From Achromobacter pulmonis (GTDB lineage: Bacteria; Pseudomonadota; Gammaproteobacteria; Burkholderiales; Burkholderiaceae_B), in contig NZ_CADIJV010000001.1 in the NCBI RefSeq assembly GCF_902859765.1, forward strand, positions 124,001 through 188,000: a DNA stretch of 64,000 nucleotides, given 5' to 3'. A program made the position numbers and the translations under genes. Positions within the stretch are counted from its first letter, which is position 1; each line of letters starts with the position of its first letter. Positions 57,188 to 64,000 of this stretch are shown here, in pieces. A model generated the notes under the pieces. The model made no database searches and was not told where the DNA came from. It worked only from the letters and a program-made list of their open reading frames with translations.

Positions 57188-58033
57188 TCATTCCGGCAGC
57201 AGGCCGTGGTATTTCTTGCCGAGCGCCACGGTGGCCTGGAACATCCCGGCCTTGTTGCCGCAGTCATAGCGCGTGCCTTCGTAGCGATGCGCATACACCG
57301 CGCGTTCGCGCATCATCGAGGCGATGCCGTCGGTCAGCTGGATCTCGTTGCCGGCGCCCATCTTGGTCGAGCGCAGGTGATCGAAGATCGCCGCTTCCAG
57401 CACGTAGCGTCCCACCACCGCGAGGGTCGACGGGGCGGCGGCGGGATCGGGTTTTTCGACGATGTGGGTGACGCGCTCGGTACGGCCATCGCCCTCGCCA
57501 TCGCGGGTGGCCACGATGCCATACTTGCGCGTGTCTTCGCGCGGCACATCCTGCACGCCCAGCACGCTGGCGTTCTGCGCCACGGCGATGTCCACCAGTT
57601 GCTTCATGGCCGGCGTGTCGGCGTCGATCAGGTCGTCGGCCAGCAGCACGGCGAAGGGCTCGTCGCCCACGGCCGGCGCGGCCGACAGCACCGCGTGGCC
57701 CAGACCCAGCGGCGCCGATTGGCGGATATAGAGGCAATTGACGTGGGCGGGTAGAATGCCCCGCACCATGGCGAGAAGCTCGTGCTTGCCCTTGCTTTCG
57801 AGGTCGGATTCCAGCTCGGGCGCGGAATCGAAATGGTCTTCGATGGCCCGTTTGTTGCGACCCGTAACGAAGATCAGGTCGGTGATACCGGCGGCCACGG
57901 CTTCTTCGACGGCGTACTGGATCAGCGGCTTGTCGACCACGGGCAGCATTTCCTTGGGCATCGCCTTGGTGGCGGGCAGGAACCGCGTGCCCATGCCGGC
58001 GACAGGGAAAACGGCTTTACGGACGGGACGCAT
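57188..58033 (-). CDS. galU: UTP-glucose-1-phosphate uridylyltransferase GalU
   Basis: 281 residues from [20 protein letters not shown], with the nucleotide-binding signature '[20 protein letters not shown]'. '[16 protein letters not shown]' and '[20 protein letters not shown]' are the usual substrate-binding regions. It makes UDP-glucose for LPS and polysaccharide synthesis. It is divergent from the M48 protease gene, 57 bp between starts. Upstream in-frame sequence overlaps that gene and was rejected. Confidence 0.96.
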   Translation of the reverse strand: MRPVRKAVFPVAGMGTRFLPATKAMPKEMLPVVDKPLIQYAVEEAVAAGITDLIFVTGRNKRAIEDHFDSAPELESDLESKGKHELLAMVRGILPAHVNCLYIRQSAPLGLGHAVLSAAPAVGDEPFAVLLADDLIDADTPAMKQLVDIAVAQNASVLGVQDVPREDTRKYGIVATRDGEGDGRTERVTHIVEKPDPAAAPSTLAVVGRYVLEAAIFDHLRSTKMGAGNEIQLTDGIASMMRERAVYAHRYEGTRYDCGNKAGMFQATVALGKKYHGLLPE

Positions 58034-58090
58034 TGAAACCTCGTTTGGGGTATCGATGAAACATTTTAAGCGCATCGCTATCATAGGCTC

Positions 58091-59614
58091 ATGAACCGCA
58101 GGAAAATGCCATCCATTTGCTCGATTGCGCGGCGAGGCGCGACCATCGGAATCTGTGTCGCGCTGGCGGTGCCAGCCTTGCCCGTGACGGCCTGGGCCCA
58201 GCCGGTGGGCCTGCCCTCGATGGGCGCGGCTTCCGCCGCGGACCTGTCGCCCGCGCTGGAGCGCAGTCTGGGCGAAGCCATCATGTCGCAGGGGCGGCGC
58301 GATCCGACCTACGTCGATGATCCCGAACTCAGCCAGTACCTCACCACCATGGGGCGCAAGCTGGCGGCGTTCTCGCCCGGCGCGGTGCCCGATGTCGAGA
58401 TGTTCGGCGTGCGCGACCCCGAGATCAACGCGTTCGCCATGCCGGGCGGCTTCATCGGCGTCAACACCGGGCTGATCGTGTCCTCCGGCAGCGAATCCGA
58501 ACTGGCGGCGGTGCTGGCGCACGAAATCGGCCACGTGGTCCAGCGGCACATCGCGCGCGGCATGACGCAGCAGAGCCAGAACAGCATGGTCATGCTGGCG
58601 AGCCTGGCGGGCGCGCTGCTGGCGGCGCTGGCCGGCGGTGGCGGCAACCTGGCGATGGGCGTGGCCGCGTTCGGCCAGGCCGCCGCCATCAATCGCCAGC
58701 TGGGCTTCTCGCGCGATGCCGAGCGCGAGGCCGACCGCGCCGGCTTCACCATGTTGACCAAGGCGGGCTATGACCCGCAAGGCATGGCGCAGATGTTCTC
58801 GCGCCTCATGAGCGCCTCGCGCCTGAACGAAGGCGCCGGCGGCGGCTCGTGGGCCAGTACCCACCCGCTGTCCATCGAGCGTATGTCCGATGTGCAGAAC
58901 CGGGTGCGTTCGCTACCGCCATCTCGCCATGTCGACAGCGATGATTTCTGGTACATCCGCGCCAAGATGCGCGTGGTGCAAGGGCGCGATGCGGTCAGCC
59001 TGCGCACCGCCGGACAGCAGTTGCAGGACGAGGCCCAGGCCCTGTCCGGGGTGCGCCGTTCGGCCGCGTACTACGGGCTGGCCCTGCAGGCGTTCCAGCG
59101 CAACAGCCTGGACGAAGCCGAGCGCCAGCTCGCGCAGGCCGCCGCCGACGGTCGCGATTCGCCGCAGATGGCCAAGCTTGCCGTCGATATCGCGTTGGCG
59201 CGCAAGGATTACCGGCGGGCCCAGGACCTGGCGCAGGCCGCGATCCGGCGCTGGCCCGGGCAGCGGGCGCTGGGCATCGCCTACGCCTCGGCGCTGCAGG
59301 CCAATGGCCGCCACGCCGAGGCCCAGGAGTATCTGCGCGCCAGGATCAAGCAGTGGGGCTCGGACGAGCCCAGCCTCTACCAGATGCTGGCGCAGAGCGA
59401 AGAGCGCACCGGCAAGCCGGTGCAGGCGCGCCGCGACCTGGCGCGCTATTACGTGATGACCGGCGCCTTCGCGGCGGCGGAGTCGCAGCTGCAGCAGGCG
59501 CGCGGCATGTCCACCGATTTCTACGAGCAATCGCAGATCGACGTGCAGATCAAGGAAGTCAAGGACCGGCTGGCCGAAGAGCGCCAGTTGCTGGAGCGTT
59601 TCAAGTCGGGTTGA
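58091..59614 (+). CDS. Periplasmic M48 metalloprotease with TPR domain (BepA/YfgC-like)
   Basis: 507 residues. The signal peptide ends near AWAQ. The zinc site is '[17 protein letters not shown]' with the third ligand in '[14 protein letters not shown]'. The central part has an unusual hydrophobic insert ('[20 protein letters not shown]'), as in BepA. TPR-like helices fill the C-terminal 190 residues ('[20 protein letters not shown]'). BepA degrades or helps assemble outer-membrane proteins such as LptD. The gene is divergent from galU. Confidence 0.92.
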   Translation: MNRRKMPSICSIARRGATIGICVALAVPALPVTAWAQPVGLPSMGAASAADLSPALERSLGEAIMSQGRRDPTYVDDPELSQYLTTMGRKLAAFSPGAVPDVEMFGVRDPEINAFAMPGGFIGVNTGLIVSSGSESELAAVLAHEIGHVVQRHIARGMTQQSQNSMVMLASLAGALLAALAGGGGNLAMGVAAFGQAAAINRQLGFSRDAEREADRAGFTMLTKAGYDPQGMAQMFSRLMSASRLNEGAGGGSWASTHPLSIERMSDVQNRVRSLPPSRHVDSDDFWYIRAKMRVVQGRDAVSLRTAGQQLQDEAQALSGVRRSAAYYGLALQAFQRNSLDEAERQLAQAAADGRDSPQMAKLAVDIALARKDYRRAQDLAQAAIRRWPGQRALGIAYASALQANGRHAEAQEYLRARIKQWGSDEPSLYQMLAQSEERTGKPVQARRDLARYYVMTGAFAAAESQLQQARGMSTDFYEQSQIDVQIKEVKDRLAEERQLLERFKSG

Positions 59615-59704
59615 TGCGGCGCCGGTGCGCGCGTGGGCGCTGCCGGGGCGAGCCGGGCCCGCGCCAGCGCCGGAACCGGTGCGCAGGCCGCGCCTGGCGA
59701 ACGA

Positions 59705-60805
59705 CTACAGGCCGGTCTCGAAGAATCGGCCCAGCCGCTGCGGCAGCCAGCCCAGATGGGCCGGAAACGCCCCCGTCGGGAATCCCGCGTGGCCGCCGTC
59801 GGTCGGCTGGTGCAAGAGGATGCTGGACGAGCACTCGTCCGGCTTGGGCAGGGCGCTGGCGGGAATGAACGGATCGTTCAGCGCGTTCAGCACCAGCGTC
59901 GGCACCGCGATCCGTGGCAGCCAGGGCTTGCTTGAGGCCCGCGTCCAGTAATCGAGCGCATTGCGGAACCCATGCATGGGCGCGGTGTAGGCGTCGTCGA
60001 AATCGCGCAGGTCGCGCGCGTGGGCGATGCGCATCACGTCGATGGCGCCGGGATAGCGGTGCGCCTTCTCCAGGACCTTGTGCTTGAGCGTCTTGAGGAA
60101 ATGGCCGGTGTAGACCTTGCGGTTGAAGAACCCGGTCGACAGCGTCTTGCCGCAGGCCACCAGGTCCAGCGGCACCGACACGCCCGCGCAGGCTGTCAGC
60201 CAGCCGGTGTCTTCCTGGTGTTCGCCCAGGTATTTCAGCAGAGCATTGCCGCCCAGCGACACGCCCACCGCGTGCCAGCGCGCGTGCGGGATACGGTCGC
60301 GCACCGTGTTCAGCAGGAAGCCGACCTCGGCCGAGTCGCCGGAATAATACGCCCGCGCCAGGCGGTTGGGCACACCCGAGCAGCCGCGGAAGTGGGCGAT
60401 GACGACGATCCAGCCACGCGCCCGGAAGTGGTGCGCGATGGACTGGGCATAGCGGCTGTTGCTGCCGCCTTCCAGGCCATGGAACAGCAGCAGCGCCGGC
60501 GTGTCGGCCGTCTGCGGCAATGATTTCCAGTCGGCTTCGGTCATCCAGCGCGCGGCCGCGGTCTTGCCGTTGGCGACCGGCCGCTGGCCGCTCACGGGCG
60601 CGCCGTCGGCGGCCTTGTGCGGGAACAGCCCGGGCCCGGTCCAATCGAAATCGACGAAGTCGGTGTCGGGCGTTTCGACCCGGTCTCGCACGAAGGCGAT
60701 GCGGTGGTACTGCGCGAACAGCGCGGCGTAGACCGTCTGGGCATCGCCTCCGGGCAGCCAGGAGGGAACAGGGCAGGGCGTTGTGTCGAAGCGAGCAGCA
60801 GCCAA
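59705..60805 (-). CDS. Alpha/beta hydrolase, YheT family
   Basis: 366 residues with a TTG start at 60805. The N-terminus (MAAARFDTTPCPVPSWLPGG) then matches YheT proteins, which begin a few residues before WLPGGHAQT. The oxyanion region is 'LLLFHGLEGGSNSRYAQSIA', the nucleophile elbow 'HAVGVSLGGNALLKYLGEH', with catalytic Asp in 'LNALNDPFIPASAL' and His in 'TDGGHAGFP'. Substrate is an unknown short ester. It follows the NTF2-like gene by 11 bp on the same strand. Confidence 0.85.
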   Translation of the reverse strand: MAAARFDTTPCPVPSWLPGGDAQTVYAALFAQYHRIAFVRDRVETPDTDFVDFDWTGPGLFPHKAADGAPVSGQRPVANGKTAAARWMTEADWKSLPQTADTPALLLFHGLEGGSNSRYAQSIAHHFRARGWIVVIAHFRGCSGVPNRLARAYYSGDSAEVGFLLNTVRDRIPHARWHAVGVSLGGNALLKYLGEHQEDTGWLTACAGVSVPLDLVACGKTLSTGFFNRKVYTGHFLKTLKHKVLEKAHRYPGAIDVMRIAHARDLRDFDDAYTAPMHGFRNALDYWTRASSKPWLPRIAVPTLVLNALNDPFIPASALPKPDECSSSILLHQPTDGGHAGFPTGAFPAHLGWLPQRLGRFFETGL

Positions 60806-60816
60806 AGTCGACCCGG

Positions 60817-61239
60817 TCAGTGCAGCATGTCGGGCACGTCGTGCAAGTCGAGCACCCCGGCTTCGGTGGGCGCCGACGAGGCGTGGTGCATGACCATGCG
60901 CCAGCCGGTGGGGCCCTTGTGATAGATATTGGTGGCGTAGCAGTTGGCGAACTGCGTGCCTTCCCGTGTGCGCACCGCGACCTGCTCGACCAGTACATGC
61001 ACCGCGCACATCATGCTCAGCATGACCAGCGGGCGCAGCGGCCGGATGTGCAACGGCCCATTCGCCAGCACGTGTTGCCAGGATTCCTGCACGGCCGAGT
61101 GGCCGACGATACGCAGGCCGCCCGGGTGAATGCAGACGACTTCCTCGTCGTCCGCCCACACCTGCATCAGGCGGACGGTGTCCCCCTGCTCAAGGGCTTC
61201 ATAGAAGGCGTGTTCTGCTTCTTCGGGCGTGGCGAACAT
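60817..61239 (-). CDS. NTF2-like (SnoaL-fold) protein
   Basis: 140 residues from MFATPEEAEHAFYEALEQGD. The conical NTF2 fold is suggested by the N-terminal helix pair, 'LMQVWADDEEVVCIHPGGLR' and the final 'YATNIYHKGPTGWRMVMHHA'. The aspartate and histidines in the middle are those seen in DUF4440/SnoaL-3-like proteins of unknown function. A longer reading to 61332 overlaps the zinc-finger gene and was rejected. It is probably cotranscribed with the YheT-type hydrolase. Confidence 0.8.
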   Translation of the reverse strand: MFATPEEAEHAFYEALEQGDTVRLMQVWADDEEVVCIHPGGLRIVGHSAVQESWQHVLANGPLHIRPLRPLVMLSMMCAVHVLVEQVAVRTREGTQFANCYATNIYHKGPTGWRMVMHHASSAPTEAGVLDLHDVPDMLH

Positions 61240-61276
61240 GGTGGCGGAACGGATGGCTATTGGGCGGCGGGTCTTC

Positions 61277-61492
61277 TCAGTGGCCGTGGCCGTGCAGCAC
61301 GGTGCCGGGCTTGAGCCGATACTCGGCGCCACAATAGGCGCAGCGCGCCGAGCCGTTGTGGGCGACGTCCAGGAAGACGCGCGGGTGCATGCTCCACAGC
61401 GGGGCCTTGGGACCCGGACAGAACACAGGCAGGTCTTCGGCGCCGACTTCGATGACTTCGTGGGGGGCGGCGGCCGGGGCAGCGGCGGTCAT
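61277..61492 (-). CDS. CHCC zinc-finger domain protein (NDUFS6-like)
   Basis: 71 residues. The zf-CHCC ligands are seen in 'LPVFCPGPKAPLWSMHPRVF' (Cys, His) and 'SARCAYCGAEYRL' (two Cys). It is the stand-alone bacterial relative of the complex I NDUFS6 zinc domain, common next to ilvE in betaproteobacteria. A His-Gly-His-Gly-His tail closes the chain. It lies 81 bp after ilvE on the same strand. Confidence 0.88.
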   Translation of the reverse strand: MTAAAPAAAPHEVIEVGAEDLPVFCPGPKAPLWSMHPRVFLDVAHNGSARCAYCGAEYRLKPGTVLHGHGH

Positions 61493-61572
61493 GGAATTTC
61501 CTGAATAAAAAATACCGGTGATACGGTAGGTTGGGGCAGTAATGCTGCCCTGCCAGGGCAGGGCGGCGCGAA

Positions 61573-62493
61573 TCAGACTTTGCTCAGCCAGTGATGGTAC
61601 TTCGGGTTGCGGCCATTCACCATGTCAAAAAACGCCTTCTGCAGTTTCTCGGTGATGGGGCCGCGCCGGCCCGAGCCGATCTGGCGGTTGTCGACCTCGC
61701 GGATCGGCGTGACTTCCGCGGCGGTGCCGGTGAAGAAGGCTTCGTCGGCGATGTAAACGTCGTCGCGCGTCACGCGCTTGGTCACCACGCGCAGGCCGAA
61801 ATCGGCCGCCAGCGCATGGATGGTGGAACGGGTGATGCCGGTCAGCGCCGAGGCGATTTCGGGCTCGCACAGCACGCCATCCTTGACCAGGAACAGGTTT
61901 TCGCCCGAGCCTTCGGCCACGAAGCCCTCGGTGTCCAGCAGCAGGGCCTCGTCGTAGCCGTCCTGCAGGGCCTCGGTATTGGCCAGGATCGAGTTGGCGT
62001 AGGTGCTGGCGACCTTGGCGCGCGGCATGGTCACATTGACATGCTGGCGGGCGAACGACGATACCTTGACCCGAATGCCCTGCGACAGGGCTTCTTCGCC
62101 CAGGTAGGCGCCCCAGGGCCAGGCGGCGATGGCCACGTGCACCTTGGCGCCCTTGGGCGACACGCCCATCTTTTCGGGGCCGTAGAACACCAGCGGGCGC
62201 AGGTAGCAGGATTCCAGCTGGTTCTCGCGCACCACCGCGCGCTGGGCTTCGTTGATCGTGTCGCGATCGAACGGCATCGGAATCTGGTAAATGTGCGCCG
62301 AGTTGAACAGACGGTTGGTGTGGTCTTCGAGGCGGAAGATGGCGGTGCCGATCTCGGAGCGGTAGGCGCGCACGCCCTCGAATACCGACAGGCCGTAGTG
62401 CAGGGAGTGCGTCAGGACGTGCGTGGTCGCATCGCGCCAGGGCACGAGCTTGCCGTCATACCAGATGAAGCCATCGCGGTCAGCCATCGACAT
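61573..62493 (-). CDS. ilvE: Branched-chain amino acid aminotransferase IlvE
   Basis: 306 residues, fold type IV. The PLP lysine lies in 'MPRAKVASTYANS', and the 'EGFVAEGSGENLFLVKDG' and 'ALTGITRSTIHALAADFG' segments are signature regions. The start at 62493 has CAGGGAG upstream, which is better than for ATG 62487. It interconverts Leu, Ile and Val with their 2-oxoacids. It is divergent from the azlCD genes, which export branched-chain amino acids. Confidence 0.95.
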   Translation of the reverse strand: MSMADRDGFIWYDGKLVPWRDATTHVLTHSLHYGLSVFEGVRAYRSEIGTAIFRLEDHTNRLFNSAHIYQIPMPFDRDTINEAQRAVVRENQLESCYLRPLVFYGPEKMGVSPKGAKVHVAIAAWPWGAYLGEEALSQGIRVKVSSFARQHVNVTMPRAKVASTYANSILANTEALQDGYDEALLLDTEGFVAEGSGENLFLVKDGVLCEPEIASALTGITRSTIHALAADFGLRVVTKRVTRDDVYIADEAFFTGTAAEVTPIREVDNRQIGSGRRGPITEKLQKAFFDMVNGRNPKYHHWLSKV

Positions 62494-62645
62494 GGTCTGC
62501 TCCCTGTCTAAACCCGAGGGCCGTATTGTATCAAGCGGCGAGGTTACAATAACGCGCTATTCGCGCACCGGCGCGGTGCCCTCGGGCGCCGACGGGCCCG
62601 GCGGGCGAACAGGTTGTCGTGCGTTTCCTTTCCCACAGAGTTTCC

Positions 62646-62690
62646 ATGTCGTCCTGTCCGAATCCCCAGGGGCCCGCCGTTGTCCTCTGA
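62646..62690 (+). CDS. Possible 14-residue leader ORF overlapping the azlC start
   Basis: ATG at 62646 opens MSSCPNPQGPAVVL and TGA, ending inside the first codons of azlC in another frame. The last three coding residues are Val-Val-Leu, the amino acids the exporter would handle. There is only a weak ribosome-binding site (CAGAG). It may be a translational coupler, a chance ORF, or the true N-terminus of AzlC shifted by one base. Confidence 0.3.
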   Translation: MSSCPNPQGPAVVL

Positions 62691-63429
62691 GTCTGCGCTT
62701 TCCGAATCCGAAGATCCGCGGCAGGTCCGCCAGGAGCGCATCGCCGCTTTCCGCGCCGGGGTCCACGCCATCGTGCCCGCCCTGATCGCCACCGCCACCT
62801 GGGGGCTGGTGACCGGCGTGGCCATGGTCAAGTCGGGCCTGACCGAATCCATGGCATTGGCCATGACCCTGCTGCTGTACGCCGGATCGGCGCAGCTCAC
62901 GTCCCTGCCACTGATCGCCACCGGCGCGCCGCTCTGGCTGGTCTTTGCCGCCGGTTGCGTGGTGAATCTGCGCTTCCTGATCTTCGGCGCGGCGTTGCAA
63001 CCCTATTTCCGCCACCTGTCCTGGCCCAAGCGGCTGGGGCTGGGCTACTTCACCACCGACATGGGCTTCGTGCTGTTCATGCCGCGCTTCGGTGACGCCG
63101 CCGAGCGCGGCACCCGCGAACAACTGTGGTATTTCCTCGGCACCATTGCGCCGGGCTGGTTGGTCTGGCAGACCTCGTCGATCATCGGCATCTACCTGGG
63201 GACCATGGTGCCGTCGGCCTGGTCGCTGGATTTCGCGGCGGTGCTGGCGCTGTTGGCCATTACGGTGCCGCTGGCCAATTCCAAACCCATGCTGGTGTCG
63301 ATGCTGGCCGCGGGCGTGGTCGCCTGGACCGGCCAGGTGCTGCCGCTGCGCCTGGGCCTGGCGGCCGCGGTCATCGCGGGCGTGGTGGCCGGCATGTGGG
63401 CCGAACGCTTCTTCAAGGCGCGCACATGA
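62680..63429 (+). CDS. azlC: Branched-chain amino acid exporter large subunit, AzlC family
   Basis: 249 residues from a TTG at 62680. The family core begins 'AFRAGVHAIVPALIATATWG' with 'LLYAGSAQLTSLPLIATGAP' and 'NLRFLIFGAALQPYF'. The start is uncertain, since ATG codons upstream are out of frame and another in-frame TTG lies at 62614. AzlCD export leucine, isoleucine, valine and analogues. The stop overlaps azlD (ATGA). It is divergent from ilvE, so the two transcripts may be balanced. Confidence 0.88.
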   Translation: MSSESALSESEDPRQVRQERIAAFRAGVHAIVPALIATATWGLVTGVAMVKSGLTESMALAMTLLLYAGSAQLTSLPLIATGAPLWLVFAAGCVVNLRFLIFGAALQPYFRHLSWPKRLGLGYFTTDMGFVLFMPRFGDAAERGTREQLWYFLGTIAPGWLVWQTSSIIGIYLGTMVPSAWSLDFAAVLALLAITVPLANSKPMLVSMLAAGVVAWTGQVLPLRLGLAAAVIAGVVAGMWAERFFKART

Positions 63430-63761
63430 CATTCTGGCCGTCCGAAATCTACGTCTATTCGGCGATTCTGCTGCTGGCGCTGTGCAGTGTGCTGACGCGC
63501 GCCGGCTTCATGCTGTTCGGCGACTACATCCCGCTGCCCGATGGGGTGCGCCGCGCGCTGCGCTATGCGCCCGCCGCCGCGCTCACCGCCATCGTGGTGC
63601 CCGACCTGCTGCCCTGGAAGGCCGGGCTGGGCCCGCTGTTCGACTACAAGCTGGTGGCTGGCATCGTCGCCATTCTGGTGTTTCTGCGCACCCGCAGCGC
63701 GGTGCTGGTCATCGTGGTCGGCATGCTGGTGCTGTGGGGGCTGCGCTGGCTGGCGGGTTGA
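63426..63761 (+). CDS. azlD: Branched-chain amino acid exporter small subunit, AzlD family
   Basis: 111 residues with four helices. 'CSVLTRAGFMLFGDYIPLPD' and 'RRALRYAPAAALTAIVVPDL' are the AzlD signature. The ATG overlaps the azlC stop (ATGA), giving coupled translation. It forms the exporter with AzlC. Confidence 0.9.
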   Translation: MTFWPSEIYVYSAILLLALCSVLTRAGFMLFGDYIPLPDGVRRALRYAPAAALTAIVVPDLLPWKAGLGPLFDYKLVAGIVAILVFLRTRSAVLVIVVGMLVLWGLRWLAG

Positions 63762-63767
63762 GGCCGG

Positions 63768-64000
63768 TCAGCCGAGCGCCGCGGCGGCTTCCATTTCGGA
63801 TTTCAGCCCGCTGAGGAAATAGCGTTTCAGGATCAGCCTGGGCAGCAGGCGTAAGGCCGTATTGCGCAGGCCAAAGGCGAATGCCGAGGCCGGCACGTAG
63901 ACGGGCGCCAGCTTGCGGCTGCGCTGCTGCAGGCTGTCGATCACCGGGCGCAGCCGCCGCTCATGGGCCGCCAGGGCCTGTTCGATCGGCAGCCTGCCCA
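63768..64000 (-). CDS. C-terminal part of a probable FAD-dependent monooxygenase (cut by the window)
   Basis: 76 codons are visible, ending at TGA (63768-63770) and continuing beyond 64000. The sequence 'LPIEQALAAHERRLRPVIDS' then 'RSRKLAPVYVPASAFAFGLR' and 'LKRYFLSGLKSEMEAAAALG' resembles the C-terminal helix region of class A flavin monooxygenases. The FAD motifs lie outside the window, so the assignment is tentative. It converges with azlD, 6 bp between stops. Confidence 0.55.
   Translation of the reverse strand, partial: GRLPIEQALAAHERRLRPVIDSLQQRSRKLAPVYVPASAFAFGLRNTALRLLPRLILKRYFLSGLKSEMEAAAALG

Overview
This 64 kb window is a high-GC chromosomal segment from a betaproteobacterium. The best match is the Bordetella/Achromobacter group (Alcaligenaceae). 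The reasons are the housekeeping neighbourhoods (purH-fis-dusB, ruvC-ruvA, minCDE, glnS), a Bordetella-type porin, and a GC-rich palindromic intergenic element near position 700 of a kind I remember from this group. There are no rRNA or tRNA genes, insertion sequences, phage genes or CRISPR arrays. The assignment rests on protein and gene-order recognition, not on a database search.

Region 1 (1-15,203) is a catabolic operon on the minus strand with a divergent MarR regulator. In transcription order it encodes a two-subunit indolepyruvate-type ferredoxin oxidoreductase, a Rieske oxygenase (reductase, alpha, beta), an acyl-CoA ligase, a thiolase-fold protein without thiolase residues, a zinc-ribbon/OB-fold-SDR fusion, a cyclase-family hydrolase, an SDR and the start of a branched-chain-type ABC transporter. 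The gene set resembles the MarR-controlled iad-type loci for indole-3-acetate (auxin) degradation. A near-consensus promoter, TTGACA-17-TAAAGT, is flanked by two GAAATTTC palindromes.

Region 2 (15,400-26,500) holds a dipeptide/opine-type ABC importer (five genes), an acidic His-rich hypothetical protein, an AraC regulator divergent from a DMT exporter, ettA, an isochorismatase-family hydrolase and a glycine-zipper lipoprotein. Region 3 (26,500-36,500) holds minCDE, glnS, a cytochrome bd-like pair, recQ and an orphan usher-like barrel. The CydA-like subunit lacks every recognised haem ligand and the proton-path glutamates, yet its reading frame and membrane layout are intact.

Region 4 (36,700-49,650) holds an OmpR/EnvZ-type two-component pair, ruvB, a serine/threonine dehydratase, an NDUFA9-like protein, ruvA, ruvC, purH, fis, dusB, a UbiH-type hydroxylase, a TM2 protein and pepP. 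Region 5 (49,650-55,010) is about divalent cations. A yybP-ykoY (Mn2+) riboswitch precedes a CaCA exchanger. Next comes a long structured leader with a 17-residue ORF and a terminator-like hairpin, a 110-residue protein resembling a free MgtC C-terminal domain, a second leader with a 21-residue Asp-Pro-Glu-Pro peptide, and mgtA. The second leader has the logic of enterobacterial mgtL.

Region 6 (55,000-64,000) holds a porin, a CtaG/caa3-type assembly protein, galU, a BepA-like M48 protease, a YheT-type hydrolase, an NTF2-like protein, a CHCC zinc-finger protein, ilvE divergent from azlCD (branched-chain amino acid aminotransferase and exporter), and the 3' end of a probable flavin monooxygenase.

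The items most worth following up are the haem-ligand-free CydAB pair, the two-leader magnesium locus, and the SDR fusion whose catalytic Tyr is Trp and which is coupled to a catalytically stripped thiolase fold.
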